This document shows, piece by piece, positions 13,081-25,600 of a DNA stretch of 64,000 nucleotides. The position numbers and the translations under genes were made by a program. This stretch comes from Certhia americana (lineage: Eukaryota > Chordata > Aves > Passeriformes > Certhiidae): positions 32,128,031 through 32,192,030 of the forward strand of contig CM031879.1 of NCBI GenBank assembly GCA_018697195.1, given 5' to 3'. Below the pieces are notes generated by a model. It searched no databases and was not told the DNA's origin. It worked only from the letters and a program-made list of their open reading frames with translations. Every line of letters starts with the position of its first letter. The first letter of the stretch is position 1.

Positions 13081-14183
13081 CCTAACACTTTAGCAGCCAT
13101 GGTGTGGGAATTTCTCATAACATTGAGCTGTGTTGGAGAATAATGCCCAAGTGGAGTTTTTCTGCTGACACCATCCCAAGAAGCCTATCATACATACAAT
13201 ATTAATTTAAATAATTCCCAGATTTCAGTCAACAAAGCGGACATTTTCAATTCTGAGTCATATAAAACCTTCAGTTTTTCCTTTTTTACCTTATTTGCAA
13301 GGCTAAGAGTCAAATATCTTCCCTTCACTTTCCATTGATGACACAGGGAGGGGGAAGGGCTTATCAATGGAAAGACCATCACATGTATTTAGGGAACGAA
13401 TCTGAAGAGTTTGATGGTCCCAAACTGAGGAACCAGATGAGTCTCGTACCAGAATTGTGAAATAACTAATAAATGGCATCAGAGAGGGAAATGATAATGA
13501 CTTCACTGCAGATGCAGACTGTGGCATATAACTTTGTCTGAAATATCAATGTTCTTGTTACACAGCATATACTAGGCCTTGACAAATGATAGAAGAAACT
13601 TATTCATTGGACCCCGGCAATTAAACGGAACATTTTAAGGTCAAGGCTAAAATCATGGGATGTTTCAGGTTAGTGGCTGTTTACAAGCAGAATTCTTCAA
13701 ACATTGCTTTTTGTGATCATTACTTTATATTGTCCTTGCATCTACATAGAAAGTCAAATCTTTATGCAAACAGATTACACTGTGAACCATGTTGAGAAGA
13801 ACATCATAAGAAGAACCACCAATGAGAAAAACAGATCTCTCAGGAGATGGATGACAGACACCAGAAGTAATATAAATAAGGAAAAATTTAACAAGATGCA
13901 TTCACCCTCTAAACCTGCATGTTTCATGAAACCTGTGAAGGTCCAAAATTAGTTGGAAGAAACCCAAATCCTTCCAAGTATTTTGAAAAATACAGACTTA
14001 GTGCTGAAATTATTTTAGGGTGTGGGAAGAAGTGTATGTTTTGGTCAGAGGTGACCAAGTTGGGCTGGGTCCCAAAACCACACTCCCACTCAAGACTAGG
14101 CTGAAGCTCAAAGCTCTTGGCACAGCACCCTGACTTCAGCAATAGGATGTATGTCATTTCTGGTAGCATTCCAGGAAGTTCTG
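13081..14183 (-). other. Probable 3' untranslated region of the minus-strand gene
   Basis: Lies between the TAG stop at 14184 and the first AATAAA. An open minus-strand frame of 107 codons (13924-14247) overlaps this region, but it has no start or splice context linking it to anything. Assignment as 3' untranslated sequence is inferred from position. Confidence 0.4.
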
Positions 14184-14404
14184 CTACACAGCAGAATTCC
14201 TGATGGTTTGCAGTCTTTGTAATAATACAAGGGCCTTTTTCATGCAAAGCCTTGTTATAAGGAACAGGTTGAATGGCAGTGCCGTAATGCTGCTCAAGAT
14301 AAGTATGATGTTTTTTTCAAGTGTTTTATACAATAACCACCAACTTGTCTGAGTAGGTTGGGTAGCAATTTCATCACCCATTTTGTTCACACTGCAAAGT
14401 CTCA
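14184..14404 (-). CDS. Terminal coding exon with hydrophobic segment, unrecognised protein
   Basis: The acceptor CTCATTTCAG is at 14405-14406. The exon starts in phase 1 and encodes 72 residues, then stops at TAG. The N-terminal half is polar (for example VNKMGDEIATQPTQTSWW). A stretch of about 22 largely hydrophobic residues follows (NIILILSSITALPFNLFLIT), and the tail is basic and leucine-rich, ending TIRNSAV. This could be a single C-terminal membrane anchor or a buried helix. It follows the exon at 16996-17057, which ends in phase 1. The first exon at 17392-17524 also ends in phase 1 and could join here to make a short protein. I do not recognise the family. Confidence 0.55.
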
Positions 14405-16995
14405 CTGAAATGAGTATGATGCCTGCACTACTAGTGTCAATATGTGCCTGCATAGCAAAATGATTACTTTGGTTTTTCTAGCATTACATAGCACAGACAC
14501 TTCAGAAAGATAAGAGAGCTGGTATTGCACGTCAAAATAATGTTATCCATTAACTGCACACAAGCATATGAAATGTCCAAGAAAAAAAGACATCTGCCTC
14601 AGGAGCTGGGGTTATCTTTTCTTTACCCAGAGAGCTTTAGGCACCATTGCACGATCCCTTCATCCAGCTGCGTCCCAATATCACAGATAATATGGTCTTC
14701 AATGGCAAAGCTTTGGAAGAGTAAAGACAGTATACCAAACAGTGGGAGTGACAATATCCAAGCACAGCTGGGCTGATGACAAACTAAACTCACCTTTCTC
14801 CTGTGATTCCCAGAGGCCTATTTTTGTTTTTAACTTTATTCTCTTTGTTCGGTTCTGTGGTGATTCTAATGCAGTTTCTGCATTTTTCCATTAATTCTGC
14901 CTCCCTATGCAACACTGTAAGCCATATTACAAATGGGGGAAGAGACAGAGAGTAGCAAGCTCTAAAGTGATTCTCTAAGACAATCTTCAAATGTACTGGC
15001 TAATTGGAGATATAATTCATAAATTATAATGGAGAAGGGATGCCTAACAACATAGAGAAAGGAAACTAAATCCAAAAAAGCTCCAGCTCCGTTCAGTTGA
15101 ATGAACAATAGGCATTTGATTTCATTAGCTCTGATACTCTAAAATCATAACAGTAAATAAAATTCCTCCTGCAAGCACACATTCTTCTAAGCAAATGACT
15201 GCAGAAGGAATGGCTATTAAAAGCTCTGCAATTACTCTAAATTTGTACTGTAAACAGTGTAAAACTAGACCATAATTAAATTAAATATGAAACATTTCGT
15301 TGTCCCAAACACATGAAATTCAATTTGATGAGAGCATTTGTAGTAGCACCAGCAGCATCTTTTCAGATTTTGCACATTACTATAAGTAACTACCACACCT
15401 ATCCAACCAAAACACTGACACATAAAGCACATGGAAAGACCAGACAAAAGCACCTAAAGAGGAACTGTGCTGGAGATGGTATCTCTATAAAGACTGCATG
15501 GCTCAAATCTCCTGTGACTGTTTGTCAAGTAACTGTGAGAAGTAGCTAACTCCTTGTGCATCCAGCTCCATAGGGCTGTGTGCTATTTTGAGTTCAGTTC
15601 AACTGAGTACTTGAACTTTGTTGTAAACATCACTTCAAAATCTGACACACATTTCATCCAGTCTGAAATACTTATGACCTCCACAAGCTGAAGTGTATAC
15701 TATTCTTTTATTTTCTGAGTAGAGTAAAAGGAAAAACCTATTAGATATTTGGCTCAATCTTAGTGCTATACATTAAGTTAAGAGTTAATAATTTATTAAT
15801 CATCATTCAAGAAATCCTTATTACATTTGACAGTTTTTGGAGGGGTTTTGCTTTCTTCTTTAAAGGACCTTCAACAACAACCACCAGCTAGGGAAATATT
15901 TTGACATACGGCTTTGACATGTTCTTTTGATTTACATATTAAAGCAAGAAAAAGTTACGTGCTTTCACTAACATATAGCACTTTCAAATTCTTCAGTGCT
16001 AAATAGATTTAAAATTTTTAGTTTTTGTGTAGTAGATTTTGTGTAGCAGACTTCATGTCACATGTTACCCACTATGACTGCACTGCCTCCCAAATAGGCC
16101 TTTTTCTTGCAAGAACTCCCTCTTAACAACATAGGTAAGTTATATAGTTTAATATTATCAGCATGGTAAGTTTTTTTAAAAATGGAAAGCAAACAAAATT
16201 GTCTCAAGAAGAAGCCCAGTAAACAACCAAGCACCCTATTTAACTGTCTTTAGGAGACAGGCAAGCATGGCGCACTGGGAGAAAGCCAGTAAGAACAACT
16301 CGTTTCCTAATTTTCCACAAGATAGCAGTTCTCCGGTGCTGTAAAGCACAATTACATTTATCATTCTATCTTAAAACAAACATAAAGTTATGATTCATTT
16401 CAGCAAAGTGGAAGTGAAGCAGAGAGATACTGACAGTCACTCACATGGTACAGAACAACAAAAAAGTGCATCAAACTTCAGCAGCTCAACAAGGCACAGC
16501 TTCACTGCAAAGGTCTCAAACCAGTGGCCAAAACAGCAGAAACAGGCAACTTCTGCTCACACCTGGGTCTACTGCCACCACCTTGCTCTGACAGTGCCAC
16601 ACAAGGCAGGGGCTGAGCGTGGCTTCCCTCCTTCCTGCCCTCCCTGTGGGCACCTCTAGGCATATCCTCTCCTCCAGAGGACCACGGCAGACCGGCAGCT
16701 CTGAAACCTGACAGGCACAGCAGACAAACTCTAAAAAACTGCAGGGTCCAGCATACAGTTCTCACAGGGATTTCTGAGTGGTTAGTTTATTTTCGTTTTG
16801 GCAGAGCTGCTGAAGTGCCATCACGTGAGTGCCAGCAAAAAATATCACCACTTAATTCTCCAGGAGTGGTCCTGGACCTGCAGCGAGGAACCAGCCCACT
16901 CAATTTACTCACTGCTGAAAAGACCAGGTCACAGCAGAGGCTTAGTAAACTGACTCTATCTCAATACCAAACATTAATCATCAACTTCAACTTAC
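14405..16995 (-). other. Intron of the minus-strand gene
   Basis: Lies between the terminal exon and the exon at 16996-17057. It is AT-rich apart from a somewhat GC-richer patch at 16600-16720. No further exon supported. Confidence 0.45.
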
Positions 16996-17057
16996 AAATG
17001 AGTGCTTGCTGCCTCTGTAGTGCTTTAAAAATATCCACACAGCCTTCCAAAGGCACT
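16996..17057 (-). CDS. Candidate internal coding exon, 62 bases
   Basis: The frame reads VPLEGCVDIFKALQRQQALI, 20 codons, and ends in phase 1 at a perfect GTAAGT donor (17.0 kb). The best-fitting acceptor is CCCTTGTAG, giving a phase 2 start that joins the phase 2 end of the exon at 18769-18859. Another acceptor 24 bases upstream (GCGATTAG) would give phase 0. The residue pattern looks like an amphipathic helix. The acceptor is only moderate, which is the weak point. Protein family not recognised. Confidence 0.5.
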
Positions 17058-17391
17058 CTACAAGGGCTACCGCCACCCTAATCGCTTCCCAACACAGTGT
17101 TTTAACAAAAGGTTTCCAGCAGTCAGATTGGATTAACTGCATCTGAAATCTCACCAGGGTCTGCAGACAGACCCTCTTCACTTTGAGAGCTTCTGTGCCA
17201 CTTCAGATGCTTTGTATTGTTCAGCAGCAGCAGAGCCAGAAAGAGCTCTCACAGGAACTGACTTTTAATACATACATGAGGCTCAGGTTCTAGCAAAGGA
17301 GGAATACTGCTTTCATTTTTGGAGTTTAAACACCTTAAGAACATAAAATTCATCACAGCCAAAGGAAAATGAGGTTATGCAAAATACTTAC
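17058..17391 (-). other. Short intron or flank between two minus-strand exons
   Basis: About 330 bases follow the donor of the 17392-17524 exon. No additional signals seen. Confidence 0.45.
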
Positions 17392-17524
17392 TTCGAAAAT
17401 GTTCTGATGCATAATAGTAGACATCCTCATAGCCCTCGTGGTAATCCTCCTCTGGCCGGTACTTTTTGCCTTTTCTTCTTCTCGATCTTCTTATCTGCTT
17501 GACAAAGCCCAAGAAGCGCTCCAT
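17392..17524 (-). CDS. First coding exon of an alternative or nested transcript
   Basis: The ATG at 17524 has G at -3 and G at +4, a strong start context, and an in-frame TGA lies 15 bases upstream, so this is the first possible start in the frame. The exon encodes 44 residues plus one base and ends at a perfect A|GTAAGT donor. The peptide begins MERFLGFVKQIRRSRRRKGK, strongly basic, then becomes acidic and tyrosine-rich (EEDYHEGYEDVYYYASEHFR). There is no signal peptide. The basic and aromatic start suggests a cytosolic, possibly membrane- or nucleic-acid-touching N-terminus, but this is inference. It sits inside the intron between the exons at 18769-18859 and 16996-17057 of a same-strand gene. 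Its phase 1 end fits the terminal exon at 14404 and the weak exon at 10908. I do not recognise the protein. Confidence 0.72.
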
Positions 17525-17705
17525 CTCCTTCCTCACTCACAGCCCCAGCCGGCAGCCCCCTTCACCCTCTGCTTCACAAAGAGCTGTCCCAGCATGAATC
17601 AACCGCAAGCACCGGAGCAGAGCTGCAGCTCCCACCAGCCGCTCCGCTACCATTAAACAGCCCCTCCCTTATCTCAGCTCTGACTAGCAAGCATATAAAA
17701 CAGGT
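17525..17705 (-). promoter_or_regulatory. Candidate promoter and 5' untranslated region of the internal first exon
   Basis: This stretch is clearly GC-richer than its surroundings and has several CpG dinucleotides. On the minus strand it contains GGGAGGGGC, a GC/KLF-type box, at about 17660-17668, and a weak TTATATGC element at about 17693-17700. Such composition fits a short promoter feeding the start at 17524. No transcription start can be fixed from sequence. Confidence 0.4.
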
Positions 17706-18643
17706 TTCCCTTTTTTTTTTTACAAAAAAAAAGGACACACACAGAGACACACTTTATCAAATCTACTGACTGGAATATTTCAACCTGAAAATAAATAAAG
17801 GAGGAAAGCATTGAAGCAAATGGAGAATTTCAGGATTTCAAGCTGTCATTAAGCAGCAGAGGACAAAGTTGAAGAGACCTGCTTGCCAGCAAGGGGAAGC
17901 CCAGCACTGAGAGCTCCCTATCCTGTGTCTCCATCATTTGAAGAGGGGCTGGGAGGCGGGGATAGATGTTAGTCAATGGACTGAACCATATCTCAAGGCA
18001 AAACAGGTTTCCATTTGCCAGTTAAATGCTGCCCTCATAACTACCCAGGCATAGGCTCAGGAGCACGTTTGATTTCATTTATTGTAAGAACAGGAAACAA
18101 GCCAATCCATTTCTGGCATCTCATACACTGGATGAATAAAAAGCAAAGTGGTTTAATCCGTACACACAGCCCACTCACCGACAAGTGTGTGCCGAATGTG
18201 TTAATTGGAGCAGCAGGGAGAAAGCTCGGCAGCTGTTAAAAAATGACACGTATACCCACTGGGCATTAGTGTATTCTAATCACTGCTAGATCTAAACATT
18301 AAAAGGCACTCCAGACAGGTCTCCTACAGAGCTGGCCAGGGTATATAGCAATAGGCAAACAAAGGAAGCGACATCACAAGCACACTATGACAATATTCAT
18401 TTCAAATCCCAGCAGAGTACAAAAAACTTTAAGGTGCGGCAGATTATCCTTTGCACAGGGTGAGAGAAGTAAAGAGCCTGAAAAGGCACTGGCTCTCTTC
18501 TCTTGCTGCGTGCCTGAAATCCACACGCATTCCCTAAGATAAGGCTGGAATTTCATCTGTGCTTCTGATGAAGTTTCCCTCCTGCACAAAAACAAATGCA
18601 GTGACTGCTCAAATCTGATCACGCTGACATCTGTCAGGGGTTT
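17706..18643 (-). other. Intron, no further exon supported
   Basis: A 113-codon open frame on the minus strand (18374-18715) crosses part of this region, and a good acceptor (TTTGTTTTTGTGCAG) lies inside it near 18590. No matching donor or phase fit was found, so it could hold untranslated exon sequence at most. Confidence 0.35.
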
Positions 18644-18649
18644 TTTATT
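18644..18649 (-). terminator. Candidate intronic polyadenylation signal AATAAA
   Basis: It lies about 115 bases after an in-frame TGA (18765) that is reached if the donor of the exon at 18769-18859 is not used. This would allow an early-terminating transcript just upstream of the internal promoter near 17.6 kb. The motif alone is weak evidence. Confidence 0.3.
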
Positions 18650-18768
18650 GTAATCACACTCCCTCAAGCCCAGTGAAGTCTCTAGTCCAGCAGGACCTCT
18701 CCTGTCTGTTGGCACAAGTCAGGGATCAAACAGTCACCTCACTCAAACTATGTGCTGAACATGGTCAC

Positions 18769-18859
18769 TGGCATCCAGGCTCCCCAGAGATACCATTTTG
18801 CATAGGAGCATAAGAAGTCAGAAAGTCTTCCTGCAAAACAGATTTTACAGGTTCATCAT
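18769..18859 (-). CDS. Candidate internal coding exon, 91 bases
   Basis: A strong pyrimidine-rich acceptor (GTGTGCTTTTCCTTCTCCAG) precedes it. The frame starts in phase 1 and reads DDEPVKSVLQEDFLTSYAPM and onward to SGEPGC. It ends in phase 2 at CCA|GTGACC. A second possible donor lies 25 bases earlier (AATG|GTATCT, phase 1). If neither is used, the frame ends at TGA (18765). The start phase matches the end of the exon at 19589-19677. The peptide is acidic and polar with no recognised motif. Confidence 0.55.
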
Positions 18860-19588
18860 CTGGAGAAGGAAAAGCACACAAAGCAGGGATTAGTTTCTGG
18901 TGATGCAGACATTTCAGTGAGTCATTTTGCAAAGAGTAAACCAGGGCACTGTTTTCAAAAGCATAAAAGAAGAAGTAAAGCAAAAACCAGAATTGTAACT
19001 TACCAATTCTGATTCAAAAGAAGTATGCAGAGATTGATCAATATTAAGTTGGGATTTTATAGTTTTGAAACATGTTGAAGTTATAAGTAAAGGTCAGCCA
19101 GACCTGATACCTGAGGATCCTAAACACACACTGAATGATGGAACTGGAATTCTTCTGGGCTTGTTCCAGCTGTCCAGGTATTTTAAAACAATATTGTCAC
19201 AAACCCACACTCATTTTTATCTGTAAAAGCTCAAAAACCCATGGATGCTGCTGCCAAGCTCCCCACAGGAATATAGGCTCATCCTCCTCGACCTCACCAG
19301 CCCTGCCTTCCTGCTGTGAAAATGCAGCCACTGTCACTAGCTGATGAACACCCCCAGGGCACCACCAGAACTATTTTTAGTGAAACTTCTATAAGGAGGT
19401 TGTGTTTCATTACAAGTCTGTTTTTATCATAGAGCTTTCAACTTTAAAATGGTAAAGACCTTAAAGGAGTACCACAGGCATATTACAAAAAAAAAAAAAA
19501 ACAAAAAACAAACAAACAAAAAAAACCCCAAAAAACAAAACAAACAAAAAAAACCCCCACAAACCAAAAAAACCCAATAAAACTTCAC
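18860..19588 (-). other. Intron with A-rich repeat
   Basis: Lies between two well-matched exons. It includes most of an A-rich CAAA-type low-complexity tract at 19486-19580. Minus-strand GTAAGT near 19005 has no open frame with an acceptor beside it. Confidence 0.5.
19486..19580. repeat. A-rich low-complexity tract with CAAA units
   Basis: Almost pure A with interspersed C, in CAAA/CAAAA units, immediately beside the donor of the exon at 19589-19677. On the minus strand it reads as poly-T with G, so the intron starts GTGAAG and soon becomes T-rich. Confidence 0.9.
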
Positions 19589-19677
19589 CTATGGACTTTA
19601 GGAAGGGTCCACTGTATGTTTTGAAGGTTTCACCTCGCATCTGTTCTGTGCTCTGCCACCAAGCAGCAAAAACATTA
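19589..19677 (-). CDS. Candidate internal coding exon, 89 bases
   Basis: The acceptor lies in TTTGGTTTTCATGTTTCATGACAG and the donor is ATAG|GTGAAG. The frame begins in phase 2 and encodes 29 codons, NVFAAWWQSTEQMRGETFKT then YSGPFLKSI, ending in phase 1. Tandem tryptophans and the mixed polar pattern look like real protein. It joins the phase 2 end of the exon at 26297-26488 and the phase 1 start at 18859. Family not recognised. Confidence 0.6.
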
Positions 19678-22600
19678 CTGTCATGAAACATGAAAACCAA
19701 AGATACAGCCTACAGCAGAGGCAGCACTCTCTCTTTTCAGAGTGGGAAATGTTGGTTTGCTGCCCATGCTGAGGACTCTCACTGACAGATGTGGAAAAGG
19801 TAGGTGCAGAAACAGTCAAGACAGAAGTCTTGCAGCCATCACTGCTCCTGGAAGTTAAATTAGTAAGTTCAATTAAAAATTACAAAGCTTTTAAAAATGA
19901 AGAAAATGTAAAACTTTCTGGCTTTTAAACTTTCTTCTAAATGAAAGCTGAAAAATGGAATCAAGCAGACACACTTGGCTTTTATTAAGTAAATACAACT
20001 TTTTCAAGTGTCTCTGTTGCTCAACAGGCTGCAGCAGAAGCAGCTTCCCTAGTCCTCAGCACAACCCAGGGAAACTTCAGTCCTTTCCACAACAAGACAA
20101 TACAGCAAATAAGCAGAAAAGACCTGAAATGATCTGAAGTAGCAGGACAAGCAGCAGGTGCAGGACATCAACAGCCTAACCACTGTCTAGAGAGAACCGA
20201 TGTAAGATCGGGCAAATTTTGAGCTTTGGGAAGTATATTATTATCTTGTGCAATGGACTTCCCCTTCTCTATCATGCTCATGAGGTGCATCATGCTGCTA
20301 TAGTACAGCAGAAAAAAATGCACTGAATGGTATTACTGGCTAGTGCTCATGATAATAGGTCCCACCTATGTTGTGTGTAAAGTATGAAGGGGTTGCGGGG
20401 GAGCACGAGCTTTCCTCAGGTAAGCAGAGGGGGATCAAGCTCTGTTTCACTCTATCCCACCACCTCCTACTCTCTACAAAGACCAGGCTTCATCTCCTAC
20501 GCTTAAGATGCAGAAGCAGGCCCACAGTTTCTAACACACGAAGTGACAATCCTGCCAGCATGTAAATCATACACTCATTTCCTTTTACACGAATGCAAAC
20601 AGCAGACACATATAATTTCAGAATTTTTACGTATTTAAAAAAAACCAAAAAAACAACAGAGCAAGCTAAGCTTTTGATTGGATTTTCTCTGATCTAAAAT
20701 ACTGTGGTATTCAGGGCAATTTAAAGAGAAGGAGATACCTTAACTGAGGACATTGTTGTCATATATTAATACAAGTCGGAGCATTAAGTGCTTTACTATA
20801 CTAGTAAGGTTTCTGAACAAAACTTTTGTTTCATATGCATTACATACCACTGCTACTGTTTGCTGAAAATACTGGAGACATTCATTAGCTACTCCTCATG
20901 CCATACCTGTAAATATTTAATCATAGTCCTACTTTCAAAGGTATACACAGAGAACTCAGTTTCATAAACACAGCAGTTATAAAAAAATCCCGAATAAACA
21001 GCTTAACTACTGCTTTCCCTGTTGCTCAGGATTCACCCTTCTGCAGCTTCTTGTGGAGAACTCATTTCTTAATGAACATGGGTCTTGCAACCTTCTGCTT
21101 GAAAAGAAATAAAAAGACATACAGCAGTTTCAGAAAGGCATATTGATTGTACGGGACAAGCAGAGAAAGAAACAAACACTGGCTTTCAAATTTTTAAAAT
21201 GAAAAACATCAGCGATGACAAGGAGTTTCATCCTTGATGACAAACAGAACAGGATAATTATGCTCAGAGGGCATAAAATTAGATGTTGGTTTATATTCTG
21301 AAACTGTCTCTGAACCAGAATTTGAAGAATCAATTTTCTGGTGTTTTAATGCCACAACAGAAAGTTGCAATGTAAGTATGTCTGAAGCTCTTTGGCTCAT
21401 CCCTTCTGCCTACTCCTATCAAAGCAAGCATTCTATTACCATTTCCAAGGGGACTCTTAGGAAGAAGCAGGGATTGTCGTGCTGTCTCCAGCATGATTGG
21501 CATAACAAAAATTTTACCAAGCGGCACCGATTAGACACTATTTGCATACTCCATTCTGGTAATTAATTTGTTTAAGTTAAGGAGAAGCTCCATCAAACTG
21601 GATCAGTCTCAGGTCAGTGACTTACTGGAAAAGACTTTATAGCAATAATAAAACACACATAAATAAGACAGTCCTTTTCGAAAAGTTGAGCTGAAGCATA
21701 AATGCTTTTGAAGCCACGGATAATTTTCTAGAAGACAGATGTCAGCATTTAAGCTTTAACTTGTCTTTATACCCTACACAGAGCAAAGATAAGGTTTCTC
21801 ATCACGTAAAATACTTGCATTTAACATTTTATTTGCACAAAATTAGCTATACAGTCATCAAGGTAAACTTTCACAAGTGACATACTTATTTTCTACAGCA
21901 CTTTTTCTGTATTTGGGAAATGCAGCAGGAAAACTGTCCTGATATCCAAGGATAAGCCACTCAGGTAGTAAATATTTAACAAGTATTTCCATTTGAGTGG
22001 ACTTACAAACATGATGCTTTGAAACCAGAGCCCATATATGAAGCAAGACTCTCTAATGTGTTGCATCATAAATACAGAATGGAATGGATACCAAATATTA
22101 ACAGTTTTGGGTGGGTATTTTGCGTCCTCTTAATCAGTATGTTTCAGTGTTTAAAAGAAGAATAGCTTCGACAGATGAACCCTCCTACCCTCCTGTATCT
22201 CCCTCTGCTTCTCTGGGCAGCCCCTAAAAGTCTTCAGCTGGGGGAAGGAATGCCCCTCACTGGGAGGCAACCATGTAAGAAAGCACACATGGCAGTTGCA
22301 GAGGTCTGCCTGCTTCAGGTTACTCTTGTGACAAAAGCACACGGAATTATTCATGGACAATGTAAAAATTAAGATTAATATAAATAGCTCTTGGAGGCTG
22401 GCTGAATAGAGGAAACAGGTTTTTTTCCACCTCCCTCAAACCCTTAAGCATAAAGGTACAGCAGACCTCAAAAGGAAGAACCAGTTGTTTCTTCTCTAGT
22501 CCTCCTTCAACTGAGGGATATCTTTGATAATCTACTGACATTGTTTTTGAAGACCAGCAATAATTAACAAAGGAACTTATTTATCTTACAGTATTATCTT

Positions 22601-25600
22601 GCCTGACTTTCTAGTTTTTCAAGTGATGTTTGTTCACACACGATAAATTGCTCATGTCAAGGCTGCAATTTTCCACTTTTTGCAATAAATATCTTGGTGC
22701 AAAATGTGAGCTTATCAATTTCGAAATCACAAAACGTCTGTAATCAACAATCTATTACACTGTGTAAGAACATATGGCCAGTATATGCAGAAGCAGTACT
22801 GTGTACAAAGCCAATATTGTGTGTGAGGAGTACCTAGCAGCAGCCCACCACCCCCGGTGGTACCACTGCCCCACCCGAAACCCCTCTGTCAAGCCAGATT
22901 CTGAACACAAGTTCTGTTCTCTTCCTAAAGACATCTGAAAAGAGCATTGAAGGCATGGAACATACTAAATATTACACTGCATATCTCTCCCATTTGACAG
23001 TTTATATACACACAGGATAACCAGTGCACTATCTCTAGAATGTTGCTGCAGGAGAACTGGATGGTGATAAAATACTGCTGATCCGCTACTGCTGTTTTTA
23101 AGATCTGATACTTGTTATACACTGTTAAATTATCAGTTTACTCTGATTTTAATGCATTACATTCAGTTTCACAAGTCATACATTCTTGTTATTCATTGCT
23201 CAAACAGAATCATAGACCATTTTTGTCTTCTGCTCCTAAATTAAAGCAAGACTTGAGAGTTGGAGTTCAGCTTTTGCATCACCTAGTTGTAAATTAAATT
23301 AACTGCCAAATATTTTTTTTCTTTTTCCGCCTTTTTTTTTTTTTTTGGCAAATGAACATACACGTATTTTCAATACTTTGAAATAAATCAAATAAAGAAC
23401 TTGAGCTCTTGATTGTATTTTATCATATGCATTATTTTGCATTAACATCCCCAGTGGTTTTGCTTTTTTGCAAAATTTTCTCATGTAAAAGCATGCTCAT
23501 AAATGTGAATGCCAACACAGGGATGAGGGTAAAATAGAACACAAAGGACGGAGGAAGAGGCTACTTTCATTTAGAGTGAACTGGAGGACTGGCTGTGTGT
23601 GCAATACAAGAATGCTGCCTATATGCAGAGAATGCCGAGAAATCTTTGTGGCGCTATTTTGAAAGGGTCACTTGTCAAGTTGAATTTCATGCAGAATGTA
23701 TGCTTCAGGGGAAAAGACACTTTTTTTTCTCCTTCAATTCAGCTAAAGCCGTTTGCATACATTCTGTTTTTTTCTCGTCTTTCTAGCCTATTTGGCTTTA
23801 AGTAAGTGACTAATTAGAATATAAAAATATGCATTAAGAAATGCTAACCTTATCACCACCAAGGAAATACTGCTCAGGTAAAATTAAGTACAAAAAAAGT
23901 CTGAATTTCCTTAATGTTTTGTGACACCAATAATCATTCTATAAGAAAAGCTAAGCAGAGAACTATTCCAACCATATGTAAAACCCCTTCAGGGTTAAAG
24001 CAGTAGACTGAAATTTTAAAATACTAAAACTAGAACACGGTTCTTTGGAAAGTCTGAATTAAAGGTGTTTTCATCTTTCTAAAGAAACATAGCAAATGGC
24101 TAGAGGGAACACTACCAAGATTTTGCATAGTGTGTCTGTTTTATGCATAAAGGATATCTCAAATCAACTATGAAATACATATGAAGAAGTAGTTTAGAAT
24201 ATAGATACAGTTTTTACTCCTCCCTGAGTAGAAAAACATTATATTTCCCTAATTTTTGATTCTTCAACAACTGCATACGTCAACTCTAACAATAATTAAA
24301 GTGTCCATAGAGGAAAGAATGAATAATTAATTTATGAAATTACAGCCAGGCAGAACAAAAATACCTAGCTAATACATTAAATGAAGTTCTTAAAACAAAA
24401 ACATCAAAATATTTTCTTAGGCTGCATACCACAGGAGCTATAGCGTGCCATCAAACAAGGTTGCTGAAGATGGGATTTCACAGTTAATTGACAGTGGAAG
24501 ATGAATCTTTGAATATGCTCTGTGAGATTCAAGGTAAGTCACATGAGAATCAATCACTCAACATCTCTTTACATGTAAGAGAGTTCATGCAAGAGAATTT
24601 TTGCTATGTTCCCTCTCTTCTCTTACCAAAATTTAGTTGTGAAGAGCAGTAAAAACCTTGTTATGTTTCATTATTGAAAGCATCCACCAGTCATATATTT
24701 TGCATTTCTCTGATGAACAAATTATTGCAACAAAAAAATTCCGTAATTTGTTTAATAAACTGAAAGAGCAGTTAGAAGTCATAAAAGATGGGCAACAGGA
24801 AAGAAATGTGAAGGGAAAAATATGAAAAATCTGGAGGCAACTATGAAGTTGAAGTAATGGAGAATCACCTCTGGGAAAAAAAAGCCCACAGCCATACAGA
24901 AAGTTGAGCTGCATCCTAAGTTCCATGTTTTATCAGGGTCAAGATGTAGTAAAGTAGAAAGATTTTATTGCAGGTGAGCTCTGACAAGAAGAAAATTCTG
25001 CTTAACTGTCAAGAAAAGACTACTACAGAGAAATTCCTTATTATGATCCCATGAATTTACAATAAAAGACTATGTAAATATATGCAAATTAAATCATCCA
25101 TCTGGAGTCCACTGCCCTAGAGGCACAGGCCAACATCATGGCAATGAAGAATCCAGTTTTTCAGATGGATTAACCCTTCTCCTTCTCTCTCAATATCCTC
25201 CACATCCAGTTTTAAGTAATTCCCGATGTCTTTATACAATCTGAAGCAGCAAAGCATACAAAGTAAAAAGAACAGTAAAAAGACTTGAAAGGCAAAAAGG
25301 ACAACTTCACATGTAACCTCACAGTAATGAGGCCCAAGTACATGTCCACAGCACTGAAGGATCGAGGTTTCCAACCACCAGCTCTCAATAGCAAGGCCCA
25401 TTGAACATTAGTGTGGTACTTCATCTCTCTCACGCCAAACAGCAGTTTGGGAAATGAGAGCTGCTGACACCTCTTTATGTATGAGGTTTCACTTCCCTTC
25501 TGTCCCCATTCCAAGGGCACAGAACAGGTTCTGCTGTTCAGTTTGTAATTTGTTTCCTAGTTCAAGTCCACCTTTTTCCATCCAGGGGAACAGAAAAAGA

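Noticed and set aside
18990..19100. Minus-strand GTAAGT donor with a short open frame at 19.0 kb
   Set aside because: No AG acceptor lies between the upstream in-frame stop and the donor in any open frame.
19461..19700. Phe/Gly-rich hydrophobic continuation of the 19.6 kb frame, resembling a membrane segment
   Set aside because: It is translation of the A-rich repeat past a donor site, that is, intron sequence.
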